Assembly: GCF_049445995.1 (NCBI RefSeq)
Contig: NZ_JBMSDZ010000007.1
Coordinates: forward strand, 124,001 to 188,000
Length of the DNA: 64,000 bases
Direction: 5' to 3'
Source: Dyella_A sp049445995
GTDB lineage: Bacteria > Pseudomonadota > Gammaproteobacteria > Xanthomonadales > Rhodanobacteraceae
Below are positions 51,388-61,700 of the stretch, one piece after another (within the stretch, counting starts at the first letter, position 1; each line of letters begins with the position of its first letter). A program made the position numbers and the translations under genes. The notes beneath the pieces are model-generated. The model saw only the letters and a program-made list of their open reading frames with translations, made no database searches and was not told the DNA's origin.

Positions 51388-52074
51388 TCAGACGACGCGG
51401 CCGTCCAGTGTCGCCACGCCCACCAGTTCGGCATGGAAGCGGTCGCCGCGCCGCAGCGCCGCGACGCCGGCCGGGGTGCCGGTGAACAGCAGGTCGCCGG
51501 CCTTCAGCTCGAACAGCCGCGACAGCGCGGCGAGGATCTCCGGCACGCCGTGCACCATCTCGCCCAGCGTGGTGTGCTGGCGCAGCTCGCCGTTCACCGT
51601 GAGGCGCAGCACCGTACCCGCGTCCACCGTGGCGTTCGCGGCCGGCACCAGGGCTGACACCGGCGCGGAATGGTCGAACGCCTTGGCCACGTCCCACGGA
51701 TGGCTGCTGGCCTTGGCCTCGGCCTGCAGGTCGCGGCGGGTGAGGTCCAGCCCCACGCCGTAGCCCCACACCAGCGCCGCGGCGGCGTCCGGCGACAGGT
51801 CGCGACCGCCGGCGCCCAGTGCCACCACCATTTCCACTTCGTGGTGCAGGTCGGCGGTGGCCTGCGGATAGGGCACGTCGGCGCCGTCGGTGACCAGGGC
51901 ATCGGCGGGCTTGCAGAAGAACAGCGGCGCGTCCTTCTCCACCACCGCGCCCATCTCGCGGGCATGCTCGGCGTAGTTGCGGCCGATGCAGAAGATGCGG
52001 CGCACCGGGAAGCGCTGGTCGCTGCCGGCGATTGGCAGGCTCGAAACGGGTGGCGGCGTGATGGCGTAGGTCAT
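51388..52074 (-). CDS. Fumarylacetoacetate hydrolase family protein
   Basis: A 228-residue single-domain FAH-fold enzyme. IFCIGRNYAEHAREMG, then FFCKPADALVTDG, HHEVEMVVALG (metal-binding Glu pair), GYGVGLDLTRRDLQ and FTGTPAGVA are the family blocks. Candidate activities include fumarylpyruvate hydrolase, oxaloacetate decarboxylase and acylpyruvase; sequence alone does not separate them. Cytoplasmic. ATG at 52074. It is isolated from any aromatic-catabolism cluster, which argues for an acylpyruvase or oxaloacetate-type housekeeping role (inference). Confidence 0.88.
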   Translation of the reverse strand: MTYAITPPPVSSLPIAGSDQRFPVRRIFCIGRNYAEHAREMGAVVEKDAPLFFCKPADALVTDGADVPYPQATADLHHEVEMVVALGAGGRDLSPDAAAALVWGYGVGLDLTRRDLQAEAKASSHPWDVAKAFDHSAPVSALVPAANATVDAGTVLRLTVNGELRQHTTLGEMVHGVPEILAALSRLFELKAGDLLFTGTPAGVAALRRGDRFHAELVGVATLDGRVV

Positions 52075-52232
52075 GCCCGAAAGCGTAGCAGGGCCGCACG
52101 CCGCGGCGATGGCGCCAGCGACGAGTGACAGCTGTCACGGGCGATGCCTGATGGCCGCCGCTGCCTTCCGACGGGTGCACACTTCATCCTTTTCGTCAGG
52201 ATGCGCCGGGGCGGGCCGGCCGGGGAGTGCAT

Positions 52233-53474
52233 GTGGACAACGCGGAACTGTTGAAGCAGCTGCGCATCGATCGCAACCAGCGTGAAGAGAGCGGTGGCAG
52301 CGGCCATCGTGGTCGCTGGATCGCGCTCGGCGTGGTGCTCGTGCTGGTGCTGGTGCTGGGTGCCGGCGGCTGGTGGTGGATGGCGCATCGTCCGGTGCTC
52401 GTGCAGACGGCCGTCGCCGCCAGCCCGGGCAAACAGGGCGAGGCCGGCGCGGTGCTGGAAGCCACCGGTTACGTCACCGCGCGGCGTCAGGCCACCGTCT
52501 CGGCGCAGATCACCGGCACCCTGACCGAGGTGCTGATCGAGGAGGGCGACCACGTGAGCAAAGGCCAGATCCTGGCGCGGCTGGAGGACAGCGGCTACCG
52601 CGCCAGCCTCGACGCGGCGCTCGCCGGAGCCCAGGCCGCGCAGGCGCAGGTGGCACAGCTGCAGGCACAGCTGGTGCAGGCGCGCGCCGACGCGGCGCGG
52701 CTCGATGCGCTGGTGGGTCGCGGGCTGGTGTCGAAGCAGGCCGCCGAGCAGGCGCGCACGGCCGTGGCCAGCTATCGGGCGCAGCTCGACGCGCAGCGCC
52801 GGCAGGTGGCCGCCGCACGGGCGCAGGCGCGGGTGGCACAGGTCAACTACGACTACACCGTGGTGCGTGCGCCGTTCGCCGGCGTGGTCACCGACAAGGC
52901 CGCGCAGGTCGGCGAGATCGTCTCGCCGCTCTCGGCCGGCGGTGGCTTCACCCGCACCGGCGTGGGCACCATCGTGGACATGGATTCGCTGGAGATCGAC
53001 GTCGACGTCAACGAGGCCTACATCGGCCGCGTGCGGCCGGACATGCCGGCCGAGGCCGTGCTTGACGCCTATCCCGACTGGCGCATCCCCGCCCACGTCA
53101 TCGCCATCGTGCCGGCCGCCGACCGCGGCAAGGCGACGATCAAGGTGCGCGTGGCGCTGGAAGCGAAGGACGCGCGCATCGTGCCGGACATGGGCGTGCG
53201 CGTGGCCTTCCTGGAGCACAAGGAGCCGGCGGCCGCCGCATCGCCCAAGGGCGTGCTGGTGCCGGCCAAGGCACTCACGCAGCGCGACGGCAAGAGCGTG
53301 GTGTTCGTGGTGCAGGGCGATGTGGCGCGGCAACGTGCGGTGGCGCCCGCAGCGCAGACCTACGGCGACCTGCGCCTGCTGCCCGAGGCGGTGAACCCCG
53401 GCGACAGCGTGGTGGTGTCGCCGCCGGCCGACCTGCACGACGGTTCGGCCGTCCAGACGCCCACCTCGCCCTGA
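52233..53474 (+). CDS. HlyD/MacA-type periplasmic adaptor of an ABC export system
   Basis: A 413-residue membrane fusion protein. N-terminal cytoplasmic tail, one anchor helix (WIALGVVLVLVLVLGAGGWW), a lipoyl hairpin domain (TLTEVLIEEGDHVSKGQILA), a Gln/Ala-rich coiled-coil hairpin (about 130-210, AGAQAAQAQVAQLQAQLVQA), then beta-barrel and proximal domains (FAGVVTDKAAQVGEIVSPLS; IVPDMGVRVAFLEHKE). The start is GTG 52233, 6 nt after GGGGAG; the GTG at 52227 is too close to that site. It heads an operon with an ATPase and two FtsX-type permeases. Confidence 0.9.
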   Translation: MDNAELLKQLRIDRNQREESGGSGHRGRWIALGVVLVLVLVLGAGGWWWMAHRPVLVQTAVAASPGKQGEAGAVLEATGYVTARRQATVSAQITGTLTEVLIEEGDHVSKGQILARLEDSGYRASLDAALAGAQAAQAQVAQLQAQLVQARADAARLDALVGRGLVSKQAAEQARTAVASYRAQLDAQRRQVAAARAQARVAQVNYDYTVVRAPFAGVVTDKAAQVGEIVSPLSAGGGFTRTGVGTIVDMDSLEIDVDVNEAYIGRVRPDMPAEAVLDAYPDWRIPAHVIAIVPAADRGKATIKVRVALEAKDARIVPDMGVRVAFLEHKEPAAAASPKGVLVPAKALTQRDGKSVVFVVQGDVARQRAVAPAAQTYGDLRLLPEAVNPGDSVVVSPPADLHDGSAVQTPTSP

Positions 53475-53540
53475 AATTTCCTGCAGTGGCCCGCATGGCG
53501 GGCCCTGCAGCGATCCCTCACCCACGCAGGAGAATGCACC

Positions 53541-54227
<687 letters not shown>

Positions 54228-54243
54228 TGCGCGCCTGCTTTGC

Positions 54244-54390
54244 TCCCTCTCCCCGGCGGGGAGAGGGTTGGGGTGAGGGGCCGGTCTGGCCTCGTGGCCG
54301 AGGCAGTACCCGCTTCGAGCTGGACGCCCCACAAGGTCCAGCCCCTCATCCGACCCTTCGGGCCACCTTCTCCCCGGCGGGGAGAAGGGA
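54244..54390. repeat. Double hairpin intergenic repeat inside the ABC operon
   Basis: Two similar hairpins, CCCTCTCCCCGG/CGGGGAGAGGG (54245-54267) and CCTTCTCCCCGG/CGGGGAGAAGG (54366-54388), bracket GTTGGGGTGAGGGGCC and CAGCCCCTCATCCGACCC, which are roughly complementary. The whole block can fold into one long imperfect palindrome. Repeats with this CCCTCTCCC...GGTGAGGG pattern are common in intergenic DNA of xanthomonads and pseudomonads. It lies between the ATPase and permease genes. Confidence 0.85.
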
Positions 54391-54412
54391 CCTCGCGCAT
54401 GGAGCCTGAGCC

Positions 54413-55576
54413 ATGAAATACCTTCATCTCATCTGGGCGGCGCTGTTCCGCCGCAAGACACGCACCGTGCTCACCCTGGTGTCGATCGTCACCGCGTTCC
54501 TGCTGTTCGGCATGCTCGACGCGGTGCGCACCGCCTTCGACAGCGGCAGCAAGAGCGTGGTGGGCGTGGATCGGCTGATCACCGCCTCGCGCTACTCGAT
54601 CATCCAGTCGCTGCCGCAGGCGCTGCAGTCGCGCATCGCCGGCGTGCCGGGCGTGCGCGATGTAGCCTACGCGAACTGGTTCGGCGGCATCTACCAGAAT
54701 CCGAAGAACTTCGTCTTCAGCTATGCGGTGAGCCCGAACTACCTGGACGTCTATCCGGAGATCCAGCTGACGCCCGAGCAGCGCAAGGCGTTCGACAGCA
54801 CCCGCACCGGCGTGGTGATCGGCCCGGTGCTGGCGAAGAAATACGGCTGGAAGGTGGGCGACAGGATCCCGCTGCAGTCGACCATCTTTCCGCAGAAGAA
54901 CGGCGACAAGACCTGGCAGTTCGACATCGTCGGCATCTACAGCGTCGGCGAAGGCGCGGCCAACGGCATGGACCAGCTGTTCCTGCTGCACTGGAAGTAC
55001 TTCGACGAGGCCAACCTGTATTCGAGTCACGAGATGGGCTGGTACGTCGACCGGCTGGCCGACCCGGACGCCGCCGACAGCGTGGCCAAGGCCATCGACG
55101 CGATCTCGGCCAACTCCGACCACGAGACCAAGACGCAGACCGAGCAGGCCTTCAGCGCCTCGTTCGCCAAACAGCTGGGCGACATCGGCCTGATCGTCAC
55201 GGCGATCATGGGCGCGGTGTTCTTCACCCTGATCCTGCTCACCGGCAACACCATGGCGCAGGCGGTGCGCGAACGCACGTCCGAATTGGCGGTGTTCAAG
55301 ACGATCGGCTTCCCCGGCCCCGCCGTGCTCGGCATGGTGCTGGCCGAGTCGGTGCTGCTGCTGGTGCTGGGCGGGGTGATCGGACTGGGCATCGCCGCCG
55401 TGCTGGCGCCCGCCGTGAGCAAGGGCAGCGGCGGCATGGTGAGCCTGCCGCCGGTCGGCGCCAGCAGCTGGGCGATCGGCGTGGGGCTGATGGTGCTGAT
55501 CGGCCTGGTGGTCGGCGCGCTGCCGGCGCTGCGCGCGATGCGCCTGAACATTGTCGACGCCCTCGCGGGCCGCTGA
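54413..55576 (+). CDS. MacB-like ABC transporter permease (FtsX family), first
   Basis: A 387-residue permease with one N-terminal helix (TVLTLVSIVTAFLLFGML), a large periplasmic domain (about 40-270) and three C-terminal helices (LIVTAIMGAVFFTLILLTGN, VLAESVLLLVLGGVIGL and IGVGLMVLIGLVVGALPAL). TSELAVFKTIGF is the FtsX coupling segment. It pairs with the second permease as a heterodimer (inferred from two adjacent, different FtsX genes). ATG at 54413 follows the intergenic repeat; GGAGCC lies upstream. Confidence 0.9.
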   Translation: MKYLHLIWAALFRRKTRTVLTLVSIVTAFLLFGMLDAVRTAFDSGSKSVVGVDRLITASRYSIIQSLPQALQSRIAGVPGVRDVAYANWFGGIYQNPKNFVFSYAVSPNYLDVYPEIQLTPEQRKAFDSTRTGVVIGPVLAKKYGWKVGDRIPLQSTIFPQKNGDKTWQFDIVGIYSVGEGAANGMDQLFLLHWKYFDEANLYSSHEMGWYVDRLADPDAADSVAKAIDAISANSDHETKTQTEQAFSASFAKQLGDIGLIVTAIMGAVFFTLILLTGNTMAQAVRERTSELAVFKTIGFPGPAVLGMVLAESVLLLVLGGVIGLGIAAVLAPAVSKGSGGMVSLPPVGASSWAIGVGLMVLIGLVVGALPALRAMRLNIVDALAGR

Positions 55577-55587
55577 GGAGATCCATC

Positions 55588-56910
55588 ATGAAGAAATTTC
55601 TCGGCTTTCTGGGCAACCTCGGCCTGCTGGTGCTGTTGGCGGTGGTGCTGGTGATCTGGACCCGGCTGCCGCTGGCCGCGGTCGGCGGGCTGGCGCTGCT
55701 GCTGGTGCTCTGGCTGGTGCTGTCCCGACGCGGCCGGCAGACGCTCTCGGTGACCCGTGTGGGCATCAGCACGCTGGGCCAGCGCATCGGCGCCTCGTCG
55801 GTGATCGTGATCGGCATCGCCGGCGTGGTCGGCGTGCTGGTGGCGATGCTGGCGATGGGCGACGGCTTCGCCGCCACGCTGCAGCAGACCGGCAGCGACG
55901 ACACCGCCATCGTGCTGCGTGGCGGCTCGGCGGCCGAGCTCAACTCGGTGCTGGAACGCGACAGCCTCAACGTGATCGAGCAGGTGCCCGGCGTGGCGCG
56001 CGACGCCGACGGCAAGCCGATCGCCTCGGCCGAAATCTCGGTGGTGGCGAACCTGGCCAAGAAGAACGATCCCGGCGTGGAAGCCAACGTGCAGATCCGC
56101 GGCGTCGGCGATGCGGCGTGGGCGCTGCGCCCGAACGTGCACATCATCGAGGGGCGCCGCTTCAGGCCCGGCCTGCGCGAGCTGGTGGTGGGGCAGGGCG
56201 CGCAGCGCCAGTTCGTCGGGCTGGAGGTGGGGCGGCAGATCCGCCTCGCCGGCCAGCCGTGGACGGTGGTCGGTGCATTCGCTTCCAACGACTCGCACGA
56301 TTCGGAACTGTGGGGCGACATGCAGACCGTCGCCTCGGCCTACCGGCGTGGCTCCAGCGCGCAGTCGGTCACCGTGCGCCTCACCTCGCCCAAGGCCTTC
56401 GACACGTTCAAGGCGGCCCTGCTCAGCGATCCGCGCATCAAGGTGGATGTCACTACCACCGGCGAGTACTTCGCCAGGCAGTCCGAGGGACTGACCAAGC
56501 TGATCCGCATCGTCGGCCTCACCGTGGGCATCATCATGGCCATCGGCGCCGTGTTCGGCGCGCTCAACACCATGTTCGCCGCGGTCGCTTCGCGGGCCCG
56601 GGAGATCGCCACGCTGCGCGCGATCGGCTTCCGCGGCGTGCCAGTGGTGGTGTCGGTGTTGCTGGAGACGATGCTGCTGGCCCTGCTCGGCGGCCTGCTC
56701 GGCGGCTTCGTCACCTGGCTGATCTTCAACGGCTACACCGCCTCCACCCTGGGCTCGAACTTCAGCCAGGTGGTGTTCCAGTTCAAGGTGTCGCCGCAGC
56801 TGCTGTGGACCGGCATCAAGTGGGCGATGGCGATCGGCTTCATCGGCGGGCTGTTTCCCGCCGTGCGCGCCGCGCGCCTGCCGGTGAGCACCGCCCTGCG
56901 TGAACTCTGA
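55588..56910 (+). CDS. MacB-like ABC transporter permease (FtsX family), second
   Basis: A 440-residue permease. It differs from its neighbour by two extra N-terminal helices (GLLVLLAVVLVIWTRLPLA; AVGGLALLLVLWLVLSR) before the usual first FtsX helix (VIVIGIAGVVGVLVAMLA). A periplasmic domain and three C-terminal helices follow; coupling segment REIATLRAIGFRG. It starts 11 nt after the first permease with GAGGAG upstream. It completes the adaptor-ATPase-permease-permease export operon. The substrate is unknown; macrolide, peptide or lipoprotein export are all possible for this family. Confidence 0.9.
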   Translation: MKKFLGFLGNLGLLVLLAVVLVIWTRLPLAAVGGLALLLVLWLVLSRRGRQTLSVTRVGISTLGQRIGASSVIVIGIAGVVGVLVAMLAMGDGFAATLQQTGSDDTAIVLRGGSAAELNSVLERDSLNVIEQVPGVARDADGKPIASAEISVVANLAKKNDPGVEANVQIRGVGDAAWALRPNVHIIEGRRFRPGLRELVVGQGAQRQFVGLEVGRQIRLAGQPWTVVGAFASNDSHDSELWGDMQTVASAYRRGSSAQSVTVRLTSPKAFDTFKAALLSDPRIKVDVTTTGEYFARQSEGLTKLIRIVGLTVGIIMAIGAVFGALNTMFAAVASRAREIATLRAIGFRGVPVVVSVLLETMLLALLGGLLGGFVTWLIFNGYTASTLGSNFSQVVFQFKVSPQLLWTGIKWAMAIGFIGGLFPAVRAARLPVSTALREL

Positions 56911-56915
56911 TCGAT

Positions 56916-57086
56916 GCAGGAGCGCACCCTGTGCGCGAATGGCCTCAGGCTCCGTTGCTGCATCTATCGCCCACAGGGTGAGCTCCTACCATCATCGGCG
57001 TTGTAGGAGCGCACCCTGTGCGCGAATGCTTTTGGCTCTGATGTCGATCAGGAGCAAGAGCATTCGCGCACAGGGTGCGCTCCTAC
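56916..57086. repeat. Two REP/BIME palindromes between ABC permease and atoE
   Basis: First pair: GCAGGAGCGCACCCTGTGCG... (from 56916) with a diverged right arm ending 56989. Second pair: GTAGGAGCGCACC... (from 57003) with a perfect right arm ending 57086. The arms match the element at 25804-25911, including the ATGCTTTTGGCT extension. They lie between the plus-strand permease stop and the minus-strand transporter stop, so they may act on both transcripts. Confidence 0.9.
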
Positions 57087-57091
57087 GCGGG

Positions 57092-58504
57092 TTACGGCAT
57101 GACCGGCGGCACGTAGGTCAGCGTCATCCCCAGCAGCCACAGCAGGCCCAGCACCAGCGGCACGTGCACCAGCAGCTGCATGAAGGTGTAGCCGACCACG
57201 TCGCGCGCCTTGAGCCCGAGCACGCCCAGCAGCGGCAGCATCCAGAACGGGTTGATCAGGTTGGGCAGCGCCTCGGCGGCGTTGTACACCTGCACCGCCC
57301 AGCCCAGGTGCACGTGCAGGTCGTTCGCCGCCTGCATCACGTAGGGCGCCTCCACCAGCCACTTGCCGCCACCCGAAGGCACGAAGAAGCCGAGCACCGC
57401 CGAGTACGCGCCCATCACCGCCGGGAAGCTGTCGGTGGAGGCCACGCGTACGAACAGGCCGGACAGATGGTGCGCCAGCGTCTGGCCGTCCGCGCCGGTG
57501 GCCCGGGTCAGCAACGCGGCGATGCCGCCGTACAGCGGGAACTGGATCAGCACGCCGGCCGTGCCCGGCACCGCGCGCGCCACCGCGTCGAGAAAGCTGC
57601 GTGGGCGCCAGTGCAGCAGCAGGCCCAGCGTGAGGAACAGGAAGTTGTAGGTGTTGAGGTCGGCCACCACGGTGATCGCCGGCCGGGTGGCGAACTGCCA
57701 GCCGAGCCAGCCCAGGCCGAGGGCGCCGATCAGCACGGCCAGCAGCGGGCTGTATTCCAGCCATTCGCCGGGGCGCGTGCGTGGCGGCAGCGCGGGCGGC
57801 GGTGCCTCGCTCACGCCGAAGTCCTGCGCCACGCGGGCGTTGGCGTCCGATGGCGCGGTGAACCAGCAGATCAGCAGCGACACGGCGATCAGCGCGGCGG
57901 TGAACACGATCGACTGCCACAGGAAAATCGTCTGCGTGAAGGGCAGCACGCCGGTGATGTCGAGCAGCCCCGGCGGCATGCTCTTCGGATTGGCCTGCAG
58001 CTGCGCGGCCGAGGACGACAGTCCCATCGCCCACACCGCGCCCAATCCGAGGTACGCCGCCGCGCCGGCCGCCCGATAGTCCATCCGCAAATCATTGCGC
58101 CGCGCCAGCGCGCGCACCAGCAGGCCGCCGAACACCAGCGAGAAACCCCAGCTGAGCAGCGAGGCCAGCATGCTGATCAGGCCCACGTAGACCACGGCGC
58201 CGCGTCCCGATCGTGGCACCCGCGCCAGCGCGTCGATCAGGCGCGCCACCGCCGGAGCGGTCGCCAGCACGTAGCCGCCGATCACCACGAACGCCATCTG
58301 CATGGTGAACGGGATCAGGCTCCAGAAGCCGTCGCCGAACGCCTGCACCGTCGCCACCGGCGTGCTGCCCATGCCCAGCACCGCCAGCGCCACGATCACC
58401 ACGCCCAGCGCCGCGAACACCCACGCATCGGGAAACCATTTCTCCGACCACGCGGCACTGCGCAGGGCCGCGCGCGCCAGCAGACCTTCACCAAGTTTGT
58501 TCAT
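57092..58504 (-). CDS. atoE: Short-chain fatty acid transporter (AtoE/TIGR00366 family)
   Basis: A 470-residue polytopic permease with about 12 helices. Family blocks: KWFPDAWVFAALGVVIVAL near the N-terminus, MQMAFVVIGGYVLATAPAV, VYVGLISMLASLLSWGFSLV and LGFFVPSGGGKWLVEAPYV. AtoE takes up acetoacetate and short-chain fatty acids in E. coli; the substrate here is inferred. No atoDAB or beta-oxidation genes are adjacent. ATG at 58504. It lies downstream of the TonB receptor, but a strong terminator separates them. Confidence 0.88.
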   Translation of the reverse strand: MNKLGEGLLARAALRSAAWSEKWFPDAWVFAALGVVIVALAVLGMGSTPVATVQAFGDGFWSLIPFTMQMAFVVIGGYVLATAPAVARLIDALARVPRSGRGAVVYVGLISMLASLLSWGFSLVFGGLLVRALARRNDLRMDYRAAGAAAYLGLGAVWAMGLSSSAAQLQANPKSMPPGLLDITGVLPFTQTIFLWQSIVFTAALIAVSLLICWFTAPSDANARVAQDFGVSEAPPPALPPRTRPGEWLEYSPLLAVLIGALGLGWLGWQFATRPAITVVADLNTYNFLFLTLGLLLHWRPRSFLDAVARAVPGTAGVLIQFPLYGGIAALLTRATGADGQTLAHHLSGLFVRVASTDSFPAVMGAYSAVLGFFVPSGGGKWLVEAPYVMQAANDLHVHLGWAVQVYNAAEALPNLINPFWMLPLLGVLGLKARDVVGYTFMQLLVHVPLVLGLLWLLGMTLTYVPPVMP

Positions 58505-58599
58505 GACGATGCTCGTGTGGCGGGAGTGACCTCAATCGTCCTCCGGCATGCCGCTCCCAGGCAACACGACCTACGTCCACCGTCACGTCGACGGTGGAC

Positions 58600-58629
58600 A
58601 AAAAAAGAGCCGCCGTGGTTGCGGCGGCC
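58600..58629 (-). terminator. Intrinsic terminator after the TonB receptor gene
   Basis: On the minus strand GCCGCCG pairs with CGGCGGC around a 6-nt loop, followed by TCTTTTTTT. It lies 80 bp after the receptor stop (58709) and isolates it from atoE. The remaining 58505-58599 bases hold only the atoE leader. Confidence 0.92.
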
Positions 58630-58708
58630 GATCTGGGGAGAGTCTCGCTCTCGTGCACCTCCTTGTGCACGGATCGATGTCGTTATGCGAACAAGCAACG
58701 CCGCTGGA

Positions 58709-61700
58709 TCAGAAGTCGTAGCTGACCTGGAAGCGCACGTAGCGGGCCGGTTCGATGGACAGCGGCACGTTCCACGTCGAGCTGAGTGCACCCGCACCGG
58801 ACTCGGAGAAGGCGTTGTACTGGGTGGTTCGCTGCTGGTTGAGCAGGTTGAACACGTCGACGTCGAAGGCGAGCTTCTTGTCGGCCCACTCCGGGCGATA
58901 TTCCGCGTTCACGCTGAGGATTTCCTGCCACGGTGTGCGGCCGGTCGAACCCGGAGGTGCCGGCGTGCCGGACGGTCCGCAGAAGTGGTAGGAACCGCGG
59001 TAGCCGAACGGATCGGCCTGCGCCGTGCCGAAGTAGCCGTAGCAGGCCTTGGGTGTGCCGCTGAGCACCTGCAGGTTGCCGCCGACCAGCCACTCTGGGG
59101 TGATCTGGTAGTAGGCGATCAACTTCAGCTGATGGCGGCGGTCGTTGGCCTGGCTGCCGCCGGAGTAGGTCATCACGCCCGCGTTGTCCCAGGCCTCGGT
59201 CTGCGACACGTCCTGCTGGCCGATGTTGGAGAGCACCGAGCCCTCATAGTTGCCGAAGCTGCGCGACCACACGTAGTCGATCTTGCCGTACCACTTGCCG
59301 TCGAACGGATGCTCCAGGTAGGCCTCCAGCGCACCGTACTTGCGGTTGAGCTTGGGCATGCCCCAGGCCGACCACGGGATGTTCAGCACGCTGTAGCCGC
59401 CGGCGCCGTTGGGCACGTTGATCAGCGAGTCACGACCGGGGTTGAGGATGTAGCAGCCGGTGGAGCCCAGCGCGGCGACCGGGTCGAGGCCCTGTGCCGT
59501 CGCGTAGGCCTGGATCACGTTGTCGTCGCAGACGTCGTCCAGCGCGTTGCGCAACACACGGTAATTGGCACGGGCACCGTATACCCAATGCTGGCCGAAG
59601 GCGTCGAGCGTCTTGTCGAAGCCGGCGATGTACTCGTCCTGGTATTCGGCCTTGGCGTTCTTGCTGGTGACCGTCTTCGGGTCCGGCGGGATGCCGAACT
59701 CGTTGTTGGCCGACACGCCCGGATACCGCGACTGGGTGATCTGTGCCAGGCCGGTGGGTGCGCCGGTGGTCGGGTCGATGCCGGTGTAGGTGAAGTACTG
59801 GTCAGTGTAGGTGCTGCCGGCGGCGCCGCGGATCGCCACGTTGGCCGGCTCGGCCAGGTAGTAGCGGCCGACGTTGCCGTAGACCTTGAAACTGGAGTCG
59901 CCGTACACGTCCCAGGTGGCGCCCAGGCGCGGGGCCCACTGCGGCTTGGTCAGACGCAGGTAGGGCACGCCGACCGGGTTGTAGTTGGTGAACTGGTCGT
60001 TGCGCAGGCCCAGGCTGAGCAGCAGGCGATCGTTCACCTGCCACTGGTCCTCGATGTACTGCGCGGTCTGCTTGACGCGCGCGCTGGCGGAATTGGAGTA
60101 GATCTCCTGAGAGACGTAGTAGCCCTGGCCGCCCGGCGCGCCGACGCTCTCGCCCGGCAGCGTGGAGATCGGCAGGCTCGGATTACCCTTGCCGTACACC
60201 CAGTAGTAGCCGGGGCCGCTCGGGGTCGCGCCGATGTCGATCGAGCGCGTGGTGAGGTTGTCGATACCGGCGGTGATCGAGTGGCTGCCGATCTTGTAGT
60301 TGACGTCCAGTCGCAGGTTGGTGGTCTTGTCGTGCGAGCGCGGATCGTTGATCAGCCGATTGATCTGTGAGCCGACGATCGGACCATTCGTCGCGTAGGC
60401 CGGATTCTGGTACTGCGAATTGATGATGAATGCGTCGGGGCCGCCGGCGGCCTGGCTGTAGTCGGTCTGCTTCATCGTGCCGTACAGGGCTTCCACCGTC
60501 AGATTGTCGGTGAGGTAGCCGGTGTATTTGGCAATCCAGACATCGGCGCCGTCCTTGGTGTGCGTGGCCGGGCCGAGGAAGCCGCCGCGGGTGCCCGAGT
60601 CCTGGCCCGGTGCATAGTTGTACTGGTACACGTTGCCCCAGTACTCGCGCTTGTTCGAGGCGCCGGTCAGCTCGAGGATGTTGTTGTCGGTGATGTTCCA
60701 GTCGACCTTGGCATACCACTTCGGCGAGCTGGTGTGATACGTGGTGTCGGTCTGCGTATTGACATTGGCGATGTTCTCGCCGCCGACCTGGTGGTCGGCC
60801 TCCACCGAGGCGAAGAAGAACAGTTTGTCCTTGATCAGTGGACCACTGACGTAGGCGTCCTCGATGTGTTCCCACGCGGTGTTGTTGTTGCGGAACTGGT
60901 AGATCTGGCCCTGCTTGCCGCTCGGACCGGTGAGGTACTGCGGGCCAGTCGGATAGTAGGCGTTGGCGGGCGAGGCCTGCAGGCCGCTGGGGATCCACGT
61001 CACCGAGGCGCCGAAGTGCCATTCGTTGCTGCCGCGCTTGCCCACCATCGACAGCACGCCGCCGTCGGAGCGGCCATAGGCGGCGCCGTAGCCACCGGTG
61101 AGCACCTGCTCCTGGTCGATCGAGCCGTAGGGCAGCGTGATGCCGCCGAAGTTGTGCAGCGGATCGGTCGTGTTGAAGCCGTTGATGTAGTAAGCGTTCT
61201 CGGCCACTGACGAGCCGCCGAAGGAGATCAGCGTCTGGCCGGTGGGGCTGGTGTAGTAGCCGCTGCCGGTATTTACGCCCGGTGCCAGCGTGGCGATCGC
61301 CTCGGCGGTGCGCGGGATCGGCAGCTTCTTGAGCTGTTCGGCGGTGATCACCGTGCGCGAGTCGACCTGGCTGACGTCGATTGGCGGCAGGGCATTCGCC
61401 GTCACCGTCAGGCCGCCGAGATTGGTCGTACCTGCCGGCGCGCTGTTGAAGGACACCTGCGTACCTGCACCCACGGTGAGGGTGACGTCGTTTTTCGTGT
61501 CCACGGCCGTGCCATCACGCATCAGGGTAACGGTGTAGGTGCTGAGCGGAAGCGCTCCGGCCGAATAGCGTCCACTCGCATCGACCGGCACCTCGCGGGT
61601 CACGCCGTTGGCGCTCTTGATGACAACCGATTCACCGCTGGCCACAGGAGCGGTGCCGAAAATGGTGCCGGTGGTCGACTGGCCGTAGGCCACCCCGCTC

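Noticed and set aside
58505..58708. Operon of the TonB receptor with atoE
   Set aside because: A strong intrinsic terminator (58600-58629) separates them, so co-transcription is unlikely.
56900..60370. Over 1100-codon plus-strand open frame opposite atoE and the TonB receptor
   Set aside because: It begins inside REP DNA, runs through an intrinsic terminator and yields Arg/His/Val-rich nonsense; the minus-strand genes have clear families.
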